Below are positions 49,949 to 58,629 of a stretch of DNA of 64,000 nt, piece by piece. The stretch spans positions 248,001 through 312,000 of the forward strand of contig CAVXRG010000004.1 in assembly GCA_963764195.1 (NCBI GenBank). Reading direction: 5' to 3'. The stretch comes from JBDSSS01 sp963764195. Lineage in GTDB: Bacteria > Actinomycetota > Actinomycetes > Actinomycetales > Dermatophilaceae. How positions within the stretch are numbered: the first letter of the stretch is position 1; each line of letters begins with the position of its first letter. The notes beneath the pieces were generated by a model. It was not told where the DNA came from, searched no databases, and was given only the letters and a program-made list of their open reading frames with translations. A program made the translations under genes and the position numbers.

Positions 49949-51250
49949 ATGACGGGCGACCCGAGACGGGTGGCGATGATCAGCGTCCACACCTCGCCGC
50001 TCGAGCAGCCGGGCACCGGCGACGCCGGCGGTCTCAACGTCTACGTGGCCGAGACCGCCAAGGAGCTCGCCGCCCGGGGCGTCGAAGTCGACATCTTCAC
50101 CCGCCGCACGACGGGTGACACCCCCGTCGAGGTCGAGCTCGTCCCCGGTGTGACGGTCCGGCACGTAACGGCCGGGCCCTACGAGGGCCTGTCCAAGGAG
50201 GACCTCCCCGGCCAGCTCTGCGCCTTCTCGGCCGGGACGATGCAGGCGGGTCTGTCGGTCCCCGAAGACCACTACGACCTCGTCCACTCCCACTACTGGC
50301 TCTCGGGCCAGGTCGGCTGGCTCGCCGCCGACCGCTGGCGCGTCGCGCTCGTCCACTCGATGCACACGATGGCGCGGGTCAAGAACCGCCACCTCGCCGC
50401 CGACGACGTCCCGGAGCCGATCGGCCGCGAGATCGGCGAGGTCCAGGTCGTCGAGGCCGCCGACCGGCTCATCGCCAACACCCGGGACGAGGCGCGTGAG
50501 CTCGTCGAGCTGTATGCCGCCGACCCCGCCGCCGTCTCCGTCGTCCCGCCCGGGGTCGACCTGACGACCTTTGCACCCGGCGACCGGCGCCAGGCCCGCC
50601 AGGCGCTCGGGCTGCCGGTGGACGGTGACGTGCTGCTCTTCGTCGGCCGGATCCAGCCGCTCAAGGCGCCGGACCTGCTGCTTCGGGTCGCCGCGGAGCT
50701 CGTCCGCCGCGACCCCTCCCGGCGTCGGCGCCTCACCGTCGCGGTCGTGGGCGGCCCCAGTGGCAACGGCCTGGCCCACCCGCACGACCTCGAGGACCTG
50801 GCCCTCTCGCTCGGCATCGCCGACGTCGTCCGCTTCGAGCGGCCGGCCCCGAGACCGGTTCTGTCCCAGTGGTACCGGGCCGCCGACCTCGTCCTCGTCC
50901 CGAGCCACAGCGAGTCCTTCGGGCTCGTCGCGATCGAGTCGCTCGCCTGCGGTACGCCGGTCGTGGCCGCCCGCGTCGGTGGGCTGCCGACGGCCGTCGG
51001 GGACGCGGGTGTCCTCGTCGCCGGGCACGACACCGGGGACTGGGCCGACGCCGTCGGCTCGCTCCTCGCCGACCGTCCCCGGCTCACGACCCTCGGCGAC
51101 CGCGCCGTGCGCCACGCGGCCCAGTTCGGCTGGGGAGCGACGACCGACCGGCTCCTCGGGGTCTACCGCCAGGCCGTCGCCGACCGGACCGCCTCGCCAA
51201 CCGGCTCCGGCCGCAGGCTCGTCGGCGTGCCGACCGCCATCGTCCCGTGA
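49949..51250 (+). CDS. mshA: D-inositol-3-phosphate glycosyltransferase MshA
   Basis: A 433-residue GT4 glycosyltransferase. SVHTSPLEQPGTGDAGGLNVYV (near 12), HSHYWLSGQVGW and the C-terminal HSESFGLVAIESLACGTPVV match MshA. It starts mycothiol synthesis by joining UDP-GlcNAc to inositol-3-phosphate. ATG 49949 fits the family start; GTG 49916 is an alternative. It lies in the same order as M. tuberculosis (mshA, Rv0487, gpm1). Confidence 0.93.
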   Translation: MTGDPRRVAMISVHTSPLEQPGTGDAGGLNVYVAETAKELAARGVEVDIFTRRTTGDTPVEVELVPGVTVRHVTAGPYEGLSKEDLPGQLCAFSAGTMQAGLSVPEDHYDLVHSHYWLSGQVGWLAADRWRVALVHSMHTMARVKNRHLAADDVPEPIGREIGEVQVVEAADRLIANTRDEARELVELYAADPAAVSVVPPGVDLTTFAPGDRRQARQALGLPVDGDVLLFVGRIQPLKAPDLLLRVAAELVRRDPSRRRRLTVAVVGGPSGNGLAHPHDLEDLALSLGIADVVRFERPAPRPVLSQWYRAADLVLVPSHSESFGLVAIESLACGTPVVAARVGGLPTAVGDAGVLVAGHDTGDWADAVGSLLADRPRLTTLGDRAVRHAAQFGWGATTDRLLGVYRQAVADRTASPTGSGRRLVGVPTAIVP

Positions 51251-51306
51251 CGGCCGGTCCCGCTAGCGTCGACCGTGACCGCCAGCCCCCGAGGACCGGA
51301 GACCCC

Positions 51307-51900
51307 GTGACCGACACCGGAGCACCGACCGAGGGCCAGACCGACCCCGCCGGCCATCCCGACCAGCCCGACCAGGCCAACGAGCCCAACCCGAGCGATC
51401 CGGTGGCGGCGGCGGGCGCGCGGCTCACGGCATACCTCGACTCGGTCGAGCTGGGCTGGGAGCTCGGCGGGCGACCGGGGGAGTACATCGTCACGCTCCC
51501 GGGGGAGAAGAAGCTCAGGACCGTCGTCTCGCTGCTCGTGCGCCCGCGGACGACGAGCCTCAGCACCTTCGTCATCCGAAACCCCGACGAGAACCACGAG
51601 GCCTTCTACCGCGCGCTGCTGCGCAAGAACCTGCGGATGAACGGCATCGCGTACGCGATCGACACCGATGGTGACGTCTACGTGCGGGGCGAGGTGCCGA
51701 CGGCCGCGCTCGACGCCGAGCACCTCGACCAGGTCTTCGGCGTCGTGCTCGGCGCGAGCGACGAGGCCTTCAACGAGCTGCTCGCCCTCGGCTTCCTCGG
51801 GTCGATGCGCAAGGAGTGGGCCTGGCGGGTCTCCCGCGGCGAGTCGACCCGCAACCTCGACGCCTTCCGACACCTGCTGGACGACGGGTCGGACGGCTGA
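51307..51900 (+). CDS. YbjN-domain protein
   Basis: A 197-residue protein. A Pro/Asp/Asn-rich start of about 35 residues precedes a YbjN/T3S-chaperone-like fold (LTAYLDSVELGWELGGRPGE, FYRALLRKNLRMNGIAYAID, FNELLALGFLGSM). Equivalent to Rv0487 next to mshA. Role unproven. Confidence 0.85.
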   Translation: MTDTGAPTEGQTDPAGHPDQPDQANEPNPSDPVAAAGARLTAYLDSVELGWELGGRPGEYIVTLPGEKKLRTVVSLLVRPRTTSLSTFVIRNPDENHEAFYRALLRKNLRMNGIAYAIDTDGDVYVRGEVPTAALDAEHLDQVFGVVLGASDEAFNELLALGFLGSMRKEWAWRVSRGESTRNLDAFRHLLDDGSDG

Positions 51901-51924
51901 GCGGCGCTCGCTAGGCTGGTCGAC

Positions 51925-52668
51925 ATGACCTACACCCTCGTCCTCGTCCGGCACGGTGAAAGCGAATGGAACGCCAAGAACCTCTTCACCGGGTGGGTCG
52001 ACGTCGACCTCACCGAGAAGGGGCGGGCCGAGGCGGTGCGCTCCGGCGAGCAGCTGCGCGAGGCCGGCATCCTGCCCGACATCGTGCACACGTCGGTCCA
52101 GCGCCGCGCCATCACCACGGCGAACCTCAGCCTCGACGCGGCCGACCGGCACTGGATCCCGGTCAAGCGCGACTGGCGGCTCAACGAGCGGCACTACGGC
52201 GCGCTCCAGGGCAAGAACAAGAAGCAGACCCTCGAGGAGTTCGGCGAGGCGAAGTTCATGCAGTGGCGCCGCTCCTACGACGTGCCGCCGCCCCCCATCG
52301 AGGAGGACGGCGAGTTCTCCCAGGCCGGTGACGCCCGCTACGCCGGCCTCGGCGAGCTGATGCCGCGCACCGAGTGCCTCAAGGACGTCGTCGCCCGCCT
52401 CGTGCCCTACTGGGAGACCTCGATCCAGGAGGACCTGCGCGACGGTCTCGTCGTCATGGTCGCCGCACACGGCAACTCGCTCCGGGCCCTCGTCAAGACC
52501 CTCGACGGGGTCTCCGACGAGGAGATCGCCGGACTCAACATCCCCACCGGCATGCCGCTCGTCTACGAGCTCGACGACGACTTCCGCCCGCTCACGCCGG
52601 GAGGGCGCTACCTCGACCCCGAGGCCGCACGCGCTGCCGCGGAGGCGGTGGCCAACCAGGGCCGCTGA
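51925..52668 (+). CDS. gpmA: 2,3-bisphosphoglycerate-dependent phosphoglycerate mutase
   Basis: A 247-residue histidine phosphatase-fold mutase: LVRHGESEWN (catalytic His 11), NERHYGALQGKNK and AAHGNSLRALVK with the second His. Glycolytic step 3PG to 2PG. TAGGCT (51912-51917) lies 7 nt before the ATG: leaderless. Conserved beside senX3-regX3. Confidence 0.95.
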   Translation: MTYTLVLVRHGESEWNAKNLFTGWVDVDLTEKGRAEAVRSGEQLREAGILPDIVHTSVQRRAITTANLSLDAADRHWIPVKRDWRLNERHYGALQGKNKKQTLEEFGEAKFMQWRRSYDVPPPPIEEDGEFSQAGDARYAGLGELMPRTECLKDVVARLVPYWETSIQEDLRDGLVVMVAAHGNSLRALVKTLDGVSDEEIAGLNIPTGMPLVYELDDDFRPLTPGGRYLDPEAARAAAEAVANQGR

Positions 52669-52680
52669 CCCCCGACCCCG

Positions 52681-52731
52681 TCGAGTGGGCACTTTCCCCC
52701 GTCGGCGGGGCGGGGGAAGGTGCCCACTCGA
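52681..52731. repeat. GTCGAGTGGGCACTTT-family palindrome after gpmA
   Basis: TCGAGTGGGCACTTTCCCCC (52681-52700) pairs with 52712-52731 with one G-U. It probably terminates gpmA and, in the other direction, phoU. Confidence 0.75.
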
Positions 52732-52752
52732 GGTGACCGGCGGGTATGCCGC

Positions 52753-53460
52753 TCAGCGCAGGTCGCTCTCCATCGTGGCGATGGTCTCCTCGTCCTCCTC
52801 GTCCTCGTGGTCGAGGGTCTGGTCGTACTCGCCCGTGACGAGGTAGATGACCCGTCTGGCCACGGAGACGGCATGGTCGGCGAAGCGCTCGTAGTAGCGG
52901 CCGACGAGGGTCAGGTCGAGCAGCTCGCTGCGCGACCACGTCGTGTCCTCGTCGAGCAGCGCGGCGAAGAGATCGCGGTGCAGGTCGTCCATCGCGTCGT
53001 CGTCCTTCTCGAGCGCGGCGGCCGCGACGACGTCCTTGCTCGCGATGATCGAGCCGCACTTGGCCACGATCGACTCGGCGACCTGACCCATCTGGAGGAT
53101 GTGCGAGCGCAGCTGCGGCGGGACGGCCGACTCGGGGGTGCGCAGCCGGGCGACCTTGGCGACGTGGCGGGCGAGGTCGCCCATCCGCTCGAGGTCCGAG
53201 CTCATGTGCATGGCGGTGACGACGATGCGCAGGTCGGTGGCGACCGGCTGCTGGCGGGCGAGCAGGTTGATCGCGAGGTCGTCGAGCTCGACCCGGATGT
53301 CGTCGAGCTTGCGGTCGGCCTCGATGACCGACTCGGCGAGGTGGACGTCAGCGTCGAGCAGGGCGGTGGTCGCGCGGGAGATCGCCGAGCCGGCGAGCCG
53401 GGTCAGCTCGACGAGCTGGTCCGAGATCGTGTCGAGGTCCTCGTGGAACTGGTCGCGCAT
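52753..53460 (-). CDS. phoU: PhoU phosphate-signalling protein
   Basis: A 235-residue all-helical protein with paired metal-binding E/D motifs (SSDLERMGDLARHVAKVA and VGRYYERFADHAVSVARRV). A long acidic C-terminal tail (about 215-235, DHEDEEDEET) is added. It links Pst transport to the SenX3 kinase. Divergent from senX3 across a 290-bp gap holding a PHO box. Confidence 0.92.
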   Translation of the reverse strand: MRDQFHEDLDTISDQLVELTRLAGSAISRATTALLDADVHLAESVIEADRKLDDIRVELDDLAINLLARQQPVATDLRIVVTAMHMSSDLERMGDLARHVAKVARLRTPESAVPPQLRSHILQMGQVAESIVAKCGSIIASKDVVAAAALEKDDDAMDDLHRDLFAALLDEDTTWSRSELLDLTLVGRYYERFADHAVSVARRVIYLVTGEYDQTLDHEDEEDEETIATMESDLR

Positions 53461-53752
53461 GGTCTTCCTGTCTCTGCCTTGTCGTCGGTCCGGTGGGCTG
53501 CCGGCCCCCGTCGATCGCTGGTGTCGTCACGCTCTGGGTCATCATCTGGTCGTCGTCTGGCCGTCGTCGGGTCGTCTGCGGCGTCCCGGCGGGGGAGCCG
53601 GACGCAGGGCCGACCGCGCGGTGCGTCCTGCCGTCGTGCCGACAGTTGCAGCACGGCGTGAATGACGGGGGACCGTCAGGTGAACACTCGGTTCACGCCC
53701 CGCGCACGGTGGAGCGGGATGGTCCGAGCCTCCCACACCACTGCGTACCCTG
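53461..53752. promoter_or_regulatory. phoU-senX3 divergent intergenic region with PHO box
   Basis: The region holds a PHO-type repeat at 53675-53696 and a -10-like TACCCT at 53746-53751 for senX3. No small gene seen. Confidence 0.6.
53675..53696 (-). promoter_or_regulatory. PHO box between phoU and senX3
   Basis: On the - strand GTGAACCGAGT then GTTCACCTGAC, two 11-bp direct repeats. It lies about 50-70 bp before the senX3 -10 and 215 bp before phoU, so it may control either. Confidence 0.6.
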
Positions 53753-55021
53753 ATGAGCGTGGATCCGACGACGGCGGCAACGCTCGGTGGCATCGCGGGC
53801 CTCGCCCTGGGCGGCGTGGCTCTGGCCGCCGTGCGCCTGTCCGACCGGGCGGGCGGCGCCGACGAGACCTTCACGTCGGAGGCGTCCTTGCCGCCCGGTG
53901 TCGCCGGGGTGCTCGCCGTGCTGCGCGAGAGCGGGATCGTCGTCGACTCCTCCGACCGTGTCGTCAACAACTCCCCGGCCGCCGTCGCCCACGGGCTCGT
54001 CCGTGGGCACGACCTCGTCCACCCGGAGCTGCTCCACCTCGCTCGGGTCGTCCGTCGCGACGGCGTCATCCGCGAGGCGGAGTTCGAGCTGCGCAAGGGC
54101 CTCGGCGAGGGCAGCCTCGTCGTCGCCGCCCGGGTCGCGCCGCTGGGTGCCGACCACGTGCTGCTCCTCGTCGAGGACCGGTCCAAGGCCCGGCGGGTCG
54201 AGGAGATCCGGCGCGACTTCCTCGCCAACGTCAGCCACGAGCTGAAGACGCCCGTCGGCGGCATCTCGCTGCTCGCGGAGGCGGTGCTCGACGCCCACGA
54301 CGACCCCCAGGCGGTGGCCCGCTTCGCCCAGCGCATCAGTGTCGAGTCCAGCCGCCTCACGCGACTCGTCAAGGAGATCGTCGAGCTCTCCCGCCTCCAG
54401 GGTGCCGACGTCATCAAGGACCCCGTCCTCGTCGACGTCGGCGACTGCGCCCACGACGCGGTCGAGCGGTGCCGGCTTATCGCCGAGGAGCGGCGCATCG
54501 AGATCGTCACCCACGAGGACGGCGGCTGCGAGGTGTGGGGCGAGCAGGAGCTCATCACCACTGCCATCACCAACCTCGTCGGCAACGCCGTCGCCTACTC
54601 CGACCCCGAGACCCGCGTCGCCGTCTCGGTGCGGGCCGCCGCGGCCGCCCTCGTCGACGTCTCCGTCACCGACCAGGGCAGCGGCATCGCCCCGGAGGAG
54701 CAGGAGCGGATCTTCGAGCGCTTCTACCGGGTGGACACCGCCCGGTCGCGCGCGACGGGTGGCACCGGCCTCGGGCTCGCGATCGTCAAGCACGTCGCCG
54801 ACACCCACGGCGGCCATGTCTCCGTGTGGTCCGAGCTCGGCCGTGGCTCGACCTTCACCATCGAGCTGCCCGCGGCCCGCGCCACCTCGGCACGGCCCGG
54901 CGCGCCGGCCCACCGAACCTCGCACCCCGACGCCCCGCCCGGCGCCGGCGAGGCACTCACCGATCCGGCCCACCCCGCCGACACCGACTCCCCCTCCCCA
55001 GCCCTGAAAGGCCAGCCTTGA
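53753..55021 (+). CDS. senX3: SenX3-like histidine kinase
   Basis: A 422-residue sensor kinase. One N-terminal membrane segment (about 5-28), a PAS-like domain (GIVVDSSDRVVNNSPAAVAHG), the H box FLANVSHELKTPVGGIS (His near 165), then N, G1 and G2 ATP motifs and a disordered end. ATG 53753; GTG 53759 lies exactly 7 nt after TACCCT and may be the true leaderless start. Works with RegX3 and PhoU in phosphate starvation. Confidence 0.92.
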   Translation: MSVDPTTAATLGGIAGLALGGVALAAVRLSDRAGGADETFTSEASLPPGVAGVLAVLRESGIVVDSSDRVVNNSPAAVAHGLVRGHDLVHPELLHLARVVRRDGVIREAEFELRKGLGEGSLVVAARVAPLGADHVLLLVEDRSKARRVEEIRRDFLANVSHELKTPVGGISLLAEAVLDAHDDPQAVARFAQRISVESSRLTRLVKEIVELSRLQGADVIKDPVLVDVGDCAHDAVERCRLIAEERRIEIVTHEDGGCEVWGEQELITTAITNLVGNAVAYSDPETRVAVSVRAAAAALVDVSVTDQGSGIAPEEQERIFERFYRVDTARSRATGGTGLGLAIVKHVADTHGGHVSVWSELGRGSTFTIELPAARATSARPGAPAHRTSHPDAPPGAGEALTDPAHPADTDSPSPALKGQP

Positions 55022-55701
55022 GCCGCATCCTGATCGTCGAGGACGAGGTGTCCTTCTCCGACCCGCTGTCCTACCTGCTGCGCAAGGAGGGCTACGACGT
55101 TGCCGTGGCTGAGACGGGCCCCGACGGTCTGGCCGAGTTCGACGCCAACGGCGCCGACCTCGTCCTGCTCGACCTCATGCTGCCCGGCCTCTCCGGTGTC
55201 GACGTGTGCCGGGCCCTGCGTCAGCGCTCCTCCGTGCCCGTGATCATGCTCACCGCCAAGGACAGCGAGATCGACAAGGTCGTCGGGCTCGAGATCGGGG
55301 CCGACGACTACGTGACCAAGCCCTACTCGAGCCGCGAGCTGCTCGCGCGGGTCAAGGCGGTGCTGCGCCGCCTCGCCGAGCCGGAGGACCTCGCGCCGCC
55401 CACGCTCGAGTCTGGCCCGGTACGGATGGACGTCGAGCGGCACACGGTCAACGTCTCGGGGCGGCCGCTGTCCCTGCCGCTCAAGGAGTTCGAGCTGCTC
55501 GAGATGCTCCTGCGCAACGCCGGCCGGGTCCTCACCCGGATGCAGCTCATCGACCGGGTCTGGGGCAGCGACTACGTCGGTGACACCAAGACCCTCGACG
55601 TCCACGTGAAGCGGCTACGGGCCAAGATCGAACCCGACCCGGCCAACCCGGTGCACATCGTCACCGTGCGGGGACTCGGCTACAAGTTCGAGGCGGCCTG
55701 A
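55018..55701 (+). CDS. regX3: RegX3-like response regulator
   Basis: A 227-residue OmpR-type regulator: receiver with EDE (9-11), the phosphorylated Asp in LVLLDLMLPG (near 52), Lys in VTKPYSSRE, and a C-terminal winged helix ending VRGLGYKFEAA. It starts at the rare TTG 55018, overlapping the senX3 stop (TTGA), behind GAAAGG. It binds PHO boxes such as those upstream of pstS. Confidence 0.94.
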   Translation: MSRILIVEDEVSFSDPLSYLLRKEGYDVAVAETGPDGLAEFDANGADLVLLDLMLPGLSGVDVCRALRQRSSVPVIMLTAKDSEIDKVVGLEIGADDYVTKPYSSRELLARVKAVLRRLAEPEDLAPPTLESGPVRMDVERHTVNVSGRPLSLPLKEFELLEMLLRNAGRVLTRMQLIDRVWGSDYVGDTKTLDVHVKRLRAKIEPDPANPVHIVTVRGLGYKFEAA

Positions 55702-55725
55702 CCGCGTCGATGGTCAGGCCGATGG

Positions 55726-56319
55726 TCAGCCGGTCGTCGTGACCGTGTCCGTCGGTGTCGCGGTGTCGGTCGGGGTCGCCTGGGGCGTCTTCGGCGTCTT
55801 CGGCGTCGCGGACGGGGTCGGCGTGATCGTCGAGTAGTAGTTGAGCGGCGGCAGGAGCGGCACCTGGGCCAGCGTCGTGCCGCCGGTGCTCGAGGTGATC
55901 TTGACGCCGACGATCGCGCCCGGCTTGGCGGTGACGCCCCCGAACTGCAGCTGTCGGTCGGCGAGGTTGACCTGCTCGCGGGGCTTGAGCTGCAGCTGCG
56001 CACCGCTGCCGGCGGCGCCCGTTGCGGGGTCGGCCTCCGGCTGGAACTGGACCGTCATGGCGTCGCTGCCGAGGTTGATGGCCGAGCCCGACAGGACGAC
56101 CTCGCCGGAGCCGTCACCGACGAGCACGAGGCCGCGCAGCGCGAGCTGTCCGACCTCGACGGGCACGCCGTCGGCGGCAACGTAGGGGACGTCGGTCTGC
56201 ACCGGGGAGAACACCTGGCACCCGGCGGTCAGCGCGACGGCCGTGACCCCCGCGGCGAGGGCGGGAAGGGTGCGCCGCACGGCGGACGGGACAGGCAGGG
56301 CGAGGGATCGACGCTTCAC
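55726..56319 (-). CDS. LpqE-like lipoprotein
   Basis: A 197-residue lipoprotein: signal peptide with lipobox LTAGC near 34, a beta-rich domain (VGQLALRGLVLVGDGSGEVVLSGSAIN) and a Pro/Thr-rich C-terminal tail (about 165-197). It sits next to carD, as LpqE does in mycobacteria. Envelope copper-chaperone-like fold is possible; function unproven. Confidence 0.8.
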   Translation of the reverse strand: MKRRSLALPVPSAVRRTLPALAAGVTAVALTAGCQVFSPVQTDVPYVAADGVPVEVGQLALRGLVLVGDGSGEVVLSGSAINLGSDAMTVQFQPEADPATGAAGSGAQLQLKPREQVNLADRQLQFGGVTAKPGAIVGVKITSSTGGTTLAQVPLLPPLNYYSTITPTPSATPKTPKTPQATPTDTATPTDTVTTTG

Positions 56320-56648
56320 GGGCCACAGCCTACCGGCGAGCCGCCCACGGCGAACGGCGAGTCCGACTCGATCGGATCACGGGTCGGCGCCGGGGCCGAC
56401 GCGGGGCCGACGCGGGGTCGACGCGGGGCCGACGCGGGGATCGACGCGGGGCGAGCTCCGTCACCAGCGGCCTCGTCCGTGGCGCCGGAGGGCTCGCGCG
56501 AAGCACGGCGATGCGTGATCTGTCAAGGGTCCAGTTTTCGGCGTCACGCCCCCAACAGGCCTTCTGACCTGCACAGATGCGATGGCCTCGGATCGCGATG
56601 ACCCCGAGATCGTGGTAATCTGGAGGTCGCGAAAGGGGAAAACAGCAC
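56320..56648. other. carD upstream region with tandem repeats
   Basis: About five 11-12-bp units of GCCGACGCGGG type occur at 56395-56450, with lower-GC sequence after 56517. A -10-like TAATCT is at 56616-56621, and GAAAGGGG precedes the ATG of carD. No small gene seen. Confidence 0.55.
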
Positions 56649-57131
56649 ATGGTTTTCAAGGTCGGCGAGACGGTCGTGTACCCCCACCACGGGGCTGCAC
56701 TCATCGAAGAGATCAAGACACGGACGATCAAGGGAGAGGACAAGCTCTACCTCAAACTGAAGGTCGCTCAGGGTGACCTGACGATCGAAGTGCCAGCCGA
56801 GAACTGCGACCTCGTGGGTGTCCGCGACGTCGTGGGCAAGGAAGGCCTCGACCGCGTGTTCGAGGTGCTGCGCACGCCCCACACCGAAGAGCCCACCAAC
56901 TGGTCGCGCCGCTACAAGGCGAACCTCGAGAAGCTTGCCTCCGGTGATGTCATCAAGGTGGCCGAGGTCGTCCGCGACCTCTGGCGCCGTGACCAGGACC
57001 GCGGTCTGTCCGCCGGTGAGAAGCGGATGCTGGCCAAGGCGCGCCAGATCCTCGTCTCCGAGCTGGCGCTCGCGGAGAAGACCAACGAGGAGAAGGCCGA
57101 GACCATCCTCGACGAGGTCCTCGCCTCCTGA
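56649..57131 (+). CDS. carD: CarD RNA polymerase-binding transcription factor
   Basis: A 160-residue CarD: N-terminal Tudor-like RNAP-interaction domain (FKVGETVVYPHHGAALIEEI) and a helical DNA-binding domain with the conserved Trp (NWSRRYKANLEK, VVRDLWRRDQDRGLS). It stabilises open complexes at promoters including rRNA. Essential in mycobacteria. Its stop overlaps the proposed CTG start of ispD. Confidence 0.96.
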   Translation: MVFKVGETVVYPHHGAALIEEIKTRTIKGEDKLYLKLKVAQGDLTIEVPAENCDLVGVRDVVGKEGLDRVFEVLRTPHTEEPTNWSRRYKANLEKLASGDVIKVAEVVRDLWRRDQDRGLSAGEKRMLAKARQILVSELALAEKTNEEKAETILDEVLAS

Positions 57132-57862
57132 ACGGTCACCCGCACGCCGGTCGCGTCGGTGCCATCATCGTCGCGGCCGGGGCCGGGACCCGGCTCGGGG
57201 CGAAGCAGCCCAAAGCGTTCGTGCCCCTCGCGGGTGTGCCCCTCCTCGGGCACGCCCTCCGGGGGGCACTCGCCTGCCCGGACGTGGCCGAGGTCGTCGT
57301 CGTGGCGCCGGCGAGCCACGTCACCCAGGCCCGGGATCTCGGCTCGTGGGCCGTCGCGGACGCGGACGCGGAGGGCCGTGGGGCCCGCCCGGCTGGCCCC
57401 ACGGCATACGTCACGGTGGTGACCGGGGGTCTCGAGCGCGGGCACTCCGTGTCGGCGGGGCTCGCCGCCCTGTCGCCCGCCGTCACCGTCGTCCTCGTCC
57501 ACGATGCGGCCCGCTGCCTCACCCCCGTCGCCGTCTTCGAGCGGGTCATCCGCGCGGTCCGCGGCGGAGCGACCGCCGTCGTGCCGGGTCTCGCGGTCGT
57601 CGACACGGTCAAGCAGGTCGACGCCCGGGGGAGGGTCGTCGCCACCCCCGACCGCTCGACGCTACGGGCGATCCAGACCCCGCAGGCCTTCGACCGTGAC
57701 GTGCTCGAGCGTGCGCACGCCCTCTCGAGTGAGGCCACCGACGACGCGACTCTCGTCGAGCGGCTCGGGGAGCCGGTGATCGTCGTCCCCGGTGACCCGG
57801 CCGCGTTCAAGGTGACCACCCCCGCCGATCTCGAGGTCGCGGCCCGTATTCTCGCGGGATGA
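57128..57862 (+). CDS. ispD: IspD, 2-C-methyl-D-erythritol 4-phosphate cytidylyltransferase
   Basis: A 244-residue enzyme. The nucleotide motif GAIIVAAGAGTRLGAKQPKAF lies at 11-31 and is essential. No ATG or GTG occurs in frame between the carD coding region and this motif; the only plausible start is CTG 57128, which overlaps carD's stop as CTGA, with GAGG about 10 nt upstream. Later TVVDTVKQ, IQTPQAF and TDDATLVE match IspD. The stop overlaps the SDR start (ATGA). Third step of the MEP pathway. Confidence 0.88.
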   Translation: MNGHPHAGRVGAIIVAAGAGTRLGAKQPKAFVPLAGVPLLGHALRGALACPDVAEVVVVAPASHVTQARDLGSWAVADADAEGRGARPAGPTAYVTVVTGGLERGHSVSAGLAALSPAVTVVLVHDAARCLTPVAVFERVIRAVRGGATAVVPGLAVVDTVKQVDARGRVVATPDRSTLRAIQTPQAFDRDVLERAHALSSEATDDATLVERLGEPVIVVPGDPAAFKVTTPADLEVAARILAG

Positions 57863-58629
57863 GCGAGAACCCCACGGCACTGGTCACCGGAGGCGGCACC
57901 GGCATCGGCGCCGCGATCGCCGAGCGGCTCGCCGCGGACGGTTTCGACGTCGTCGTGGCCGGGCGCCGCCGTGACCGGCTCGATGAGGTCGTCGAGCGGA
58001 TCGGTGGGGCGGCGAGCGCGCTCGTCCTCGACGTGACGGACGCCGAGAGCGTCACCGCCGGGGTCTCCGGCCTGGCCCGCCTCGACGTCCTCGTCAACAA
58101 CGCCGGGGGAGCGCTCGGTGTCTCGCGGGTCGAGGACGGCGACCTCGCCCAGTGGGAGACGATGTACGCGACGAACGTCATCGGTGCGACGCGGGTGACG
58201 CAGGCCGCGCTGCCGCTGCTGCGCCGGTCCGACCGCGCCACGATCGTCAACGTCAGCTCGATCGCCGGGGAGCGGGTCTACGAGGGCGGCGCTGGTTACG
58301 TCGCGGCCAAGCACGGCACCTCGGTCGTCTCCGAGACCCTCCGCCTCGAGCTCAACGGTGAGAACATCCGGATCAGCGACGTGCGTCCCGGGATGGTGCA
58401 CACCGAGGAGTTCTCGCTGACCCGGCTCGGCGGCGACCAAGGCGCGGCCGACCAGGTCTATGCCGGGGTCGACCGCCCGCTCGTCGCCGCCGACGTCGCC
58501 GCTTGCGTGGGCTTCCTCGTCGGGCTGCCGCAGCACGTCAACATCGACACGATGGTCGTCAAGCCGGTCGCTCAGGCGGCCCCGCACAAGCTGCACCGGG
58601 GGCCGATCGACTGGAAGGAGGGCGCGTGA
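57859..58629 (+). CDS. Short-chain dehydrogenase/reductase
   Basis: A 256-residue SDR: cofactor motif TGGGTGIGAAIAERL, NNAGG, catalytic Ser in VNVSSIAG and YxxxK in GYVAAKHG. Resembles YdfG-type NADP-dependent serine/3-hydroxy-acid dehydrogenases. It is inserted between ispD and ispF in the same overlap chain (ATGA, GTGA), an unusual position for an SDR; the coupling suggests cotranslation rather than a metabolic link. Confidence 0.85.
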   Translation: MSENPTALVTGGGTGIGAAIAERLAADGFDVVVAGRRRDRLDEVVERIGGAASALVLDVTDAESVTAGVSGLARLDVLVNNAGGALGVSRVEDGDLAQWETMYATNVIGATRVTQAALPLLRRSDRATIVNVSSIAGERVYEGGAGYVAAKHGTSVVSETLRLELNGENIRISDVRPGMVHTEEFSLTRLGGDQGAADQVYAGVDRPLVAADVAACVGFLVGLPQHVNIDTMVVKPVAQAAPHKLHRGPIDWKEGA

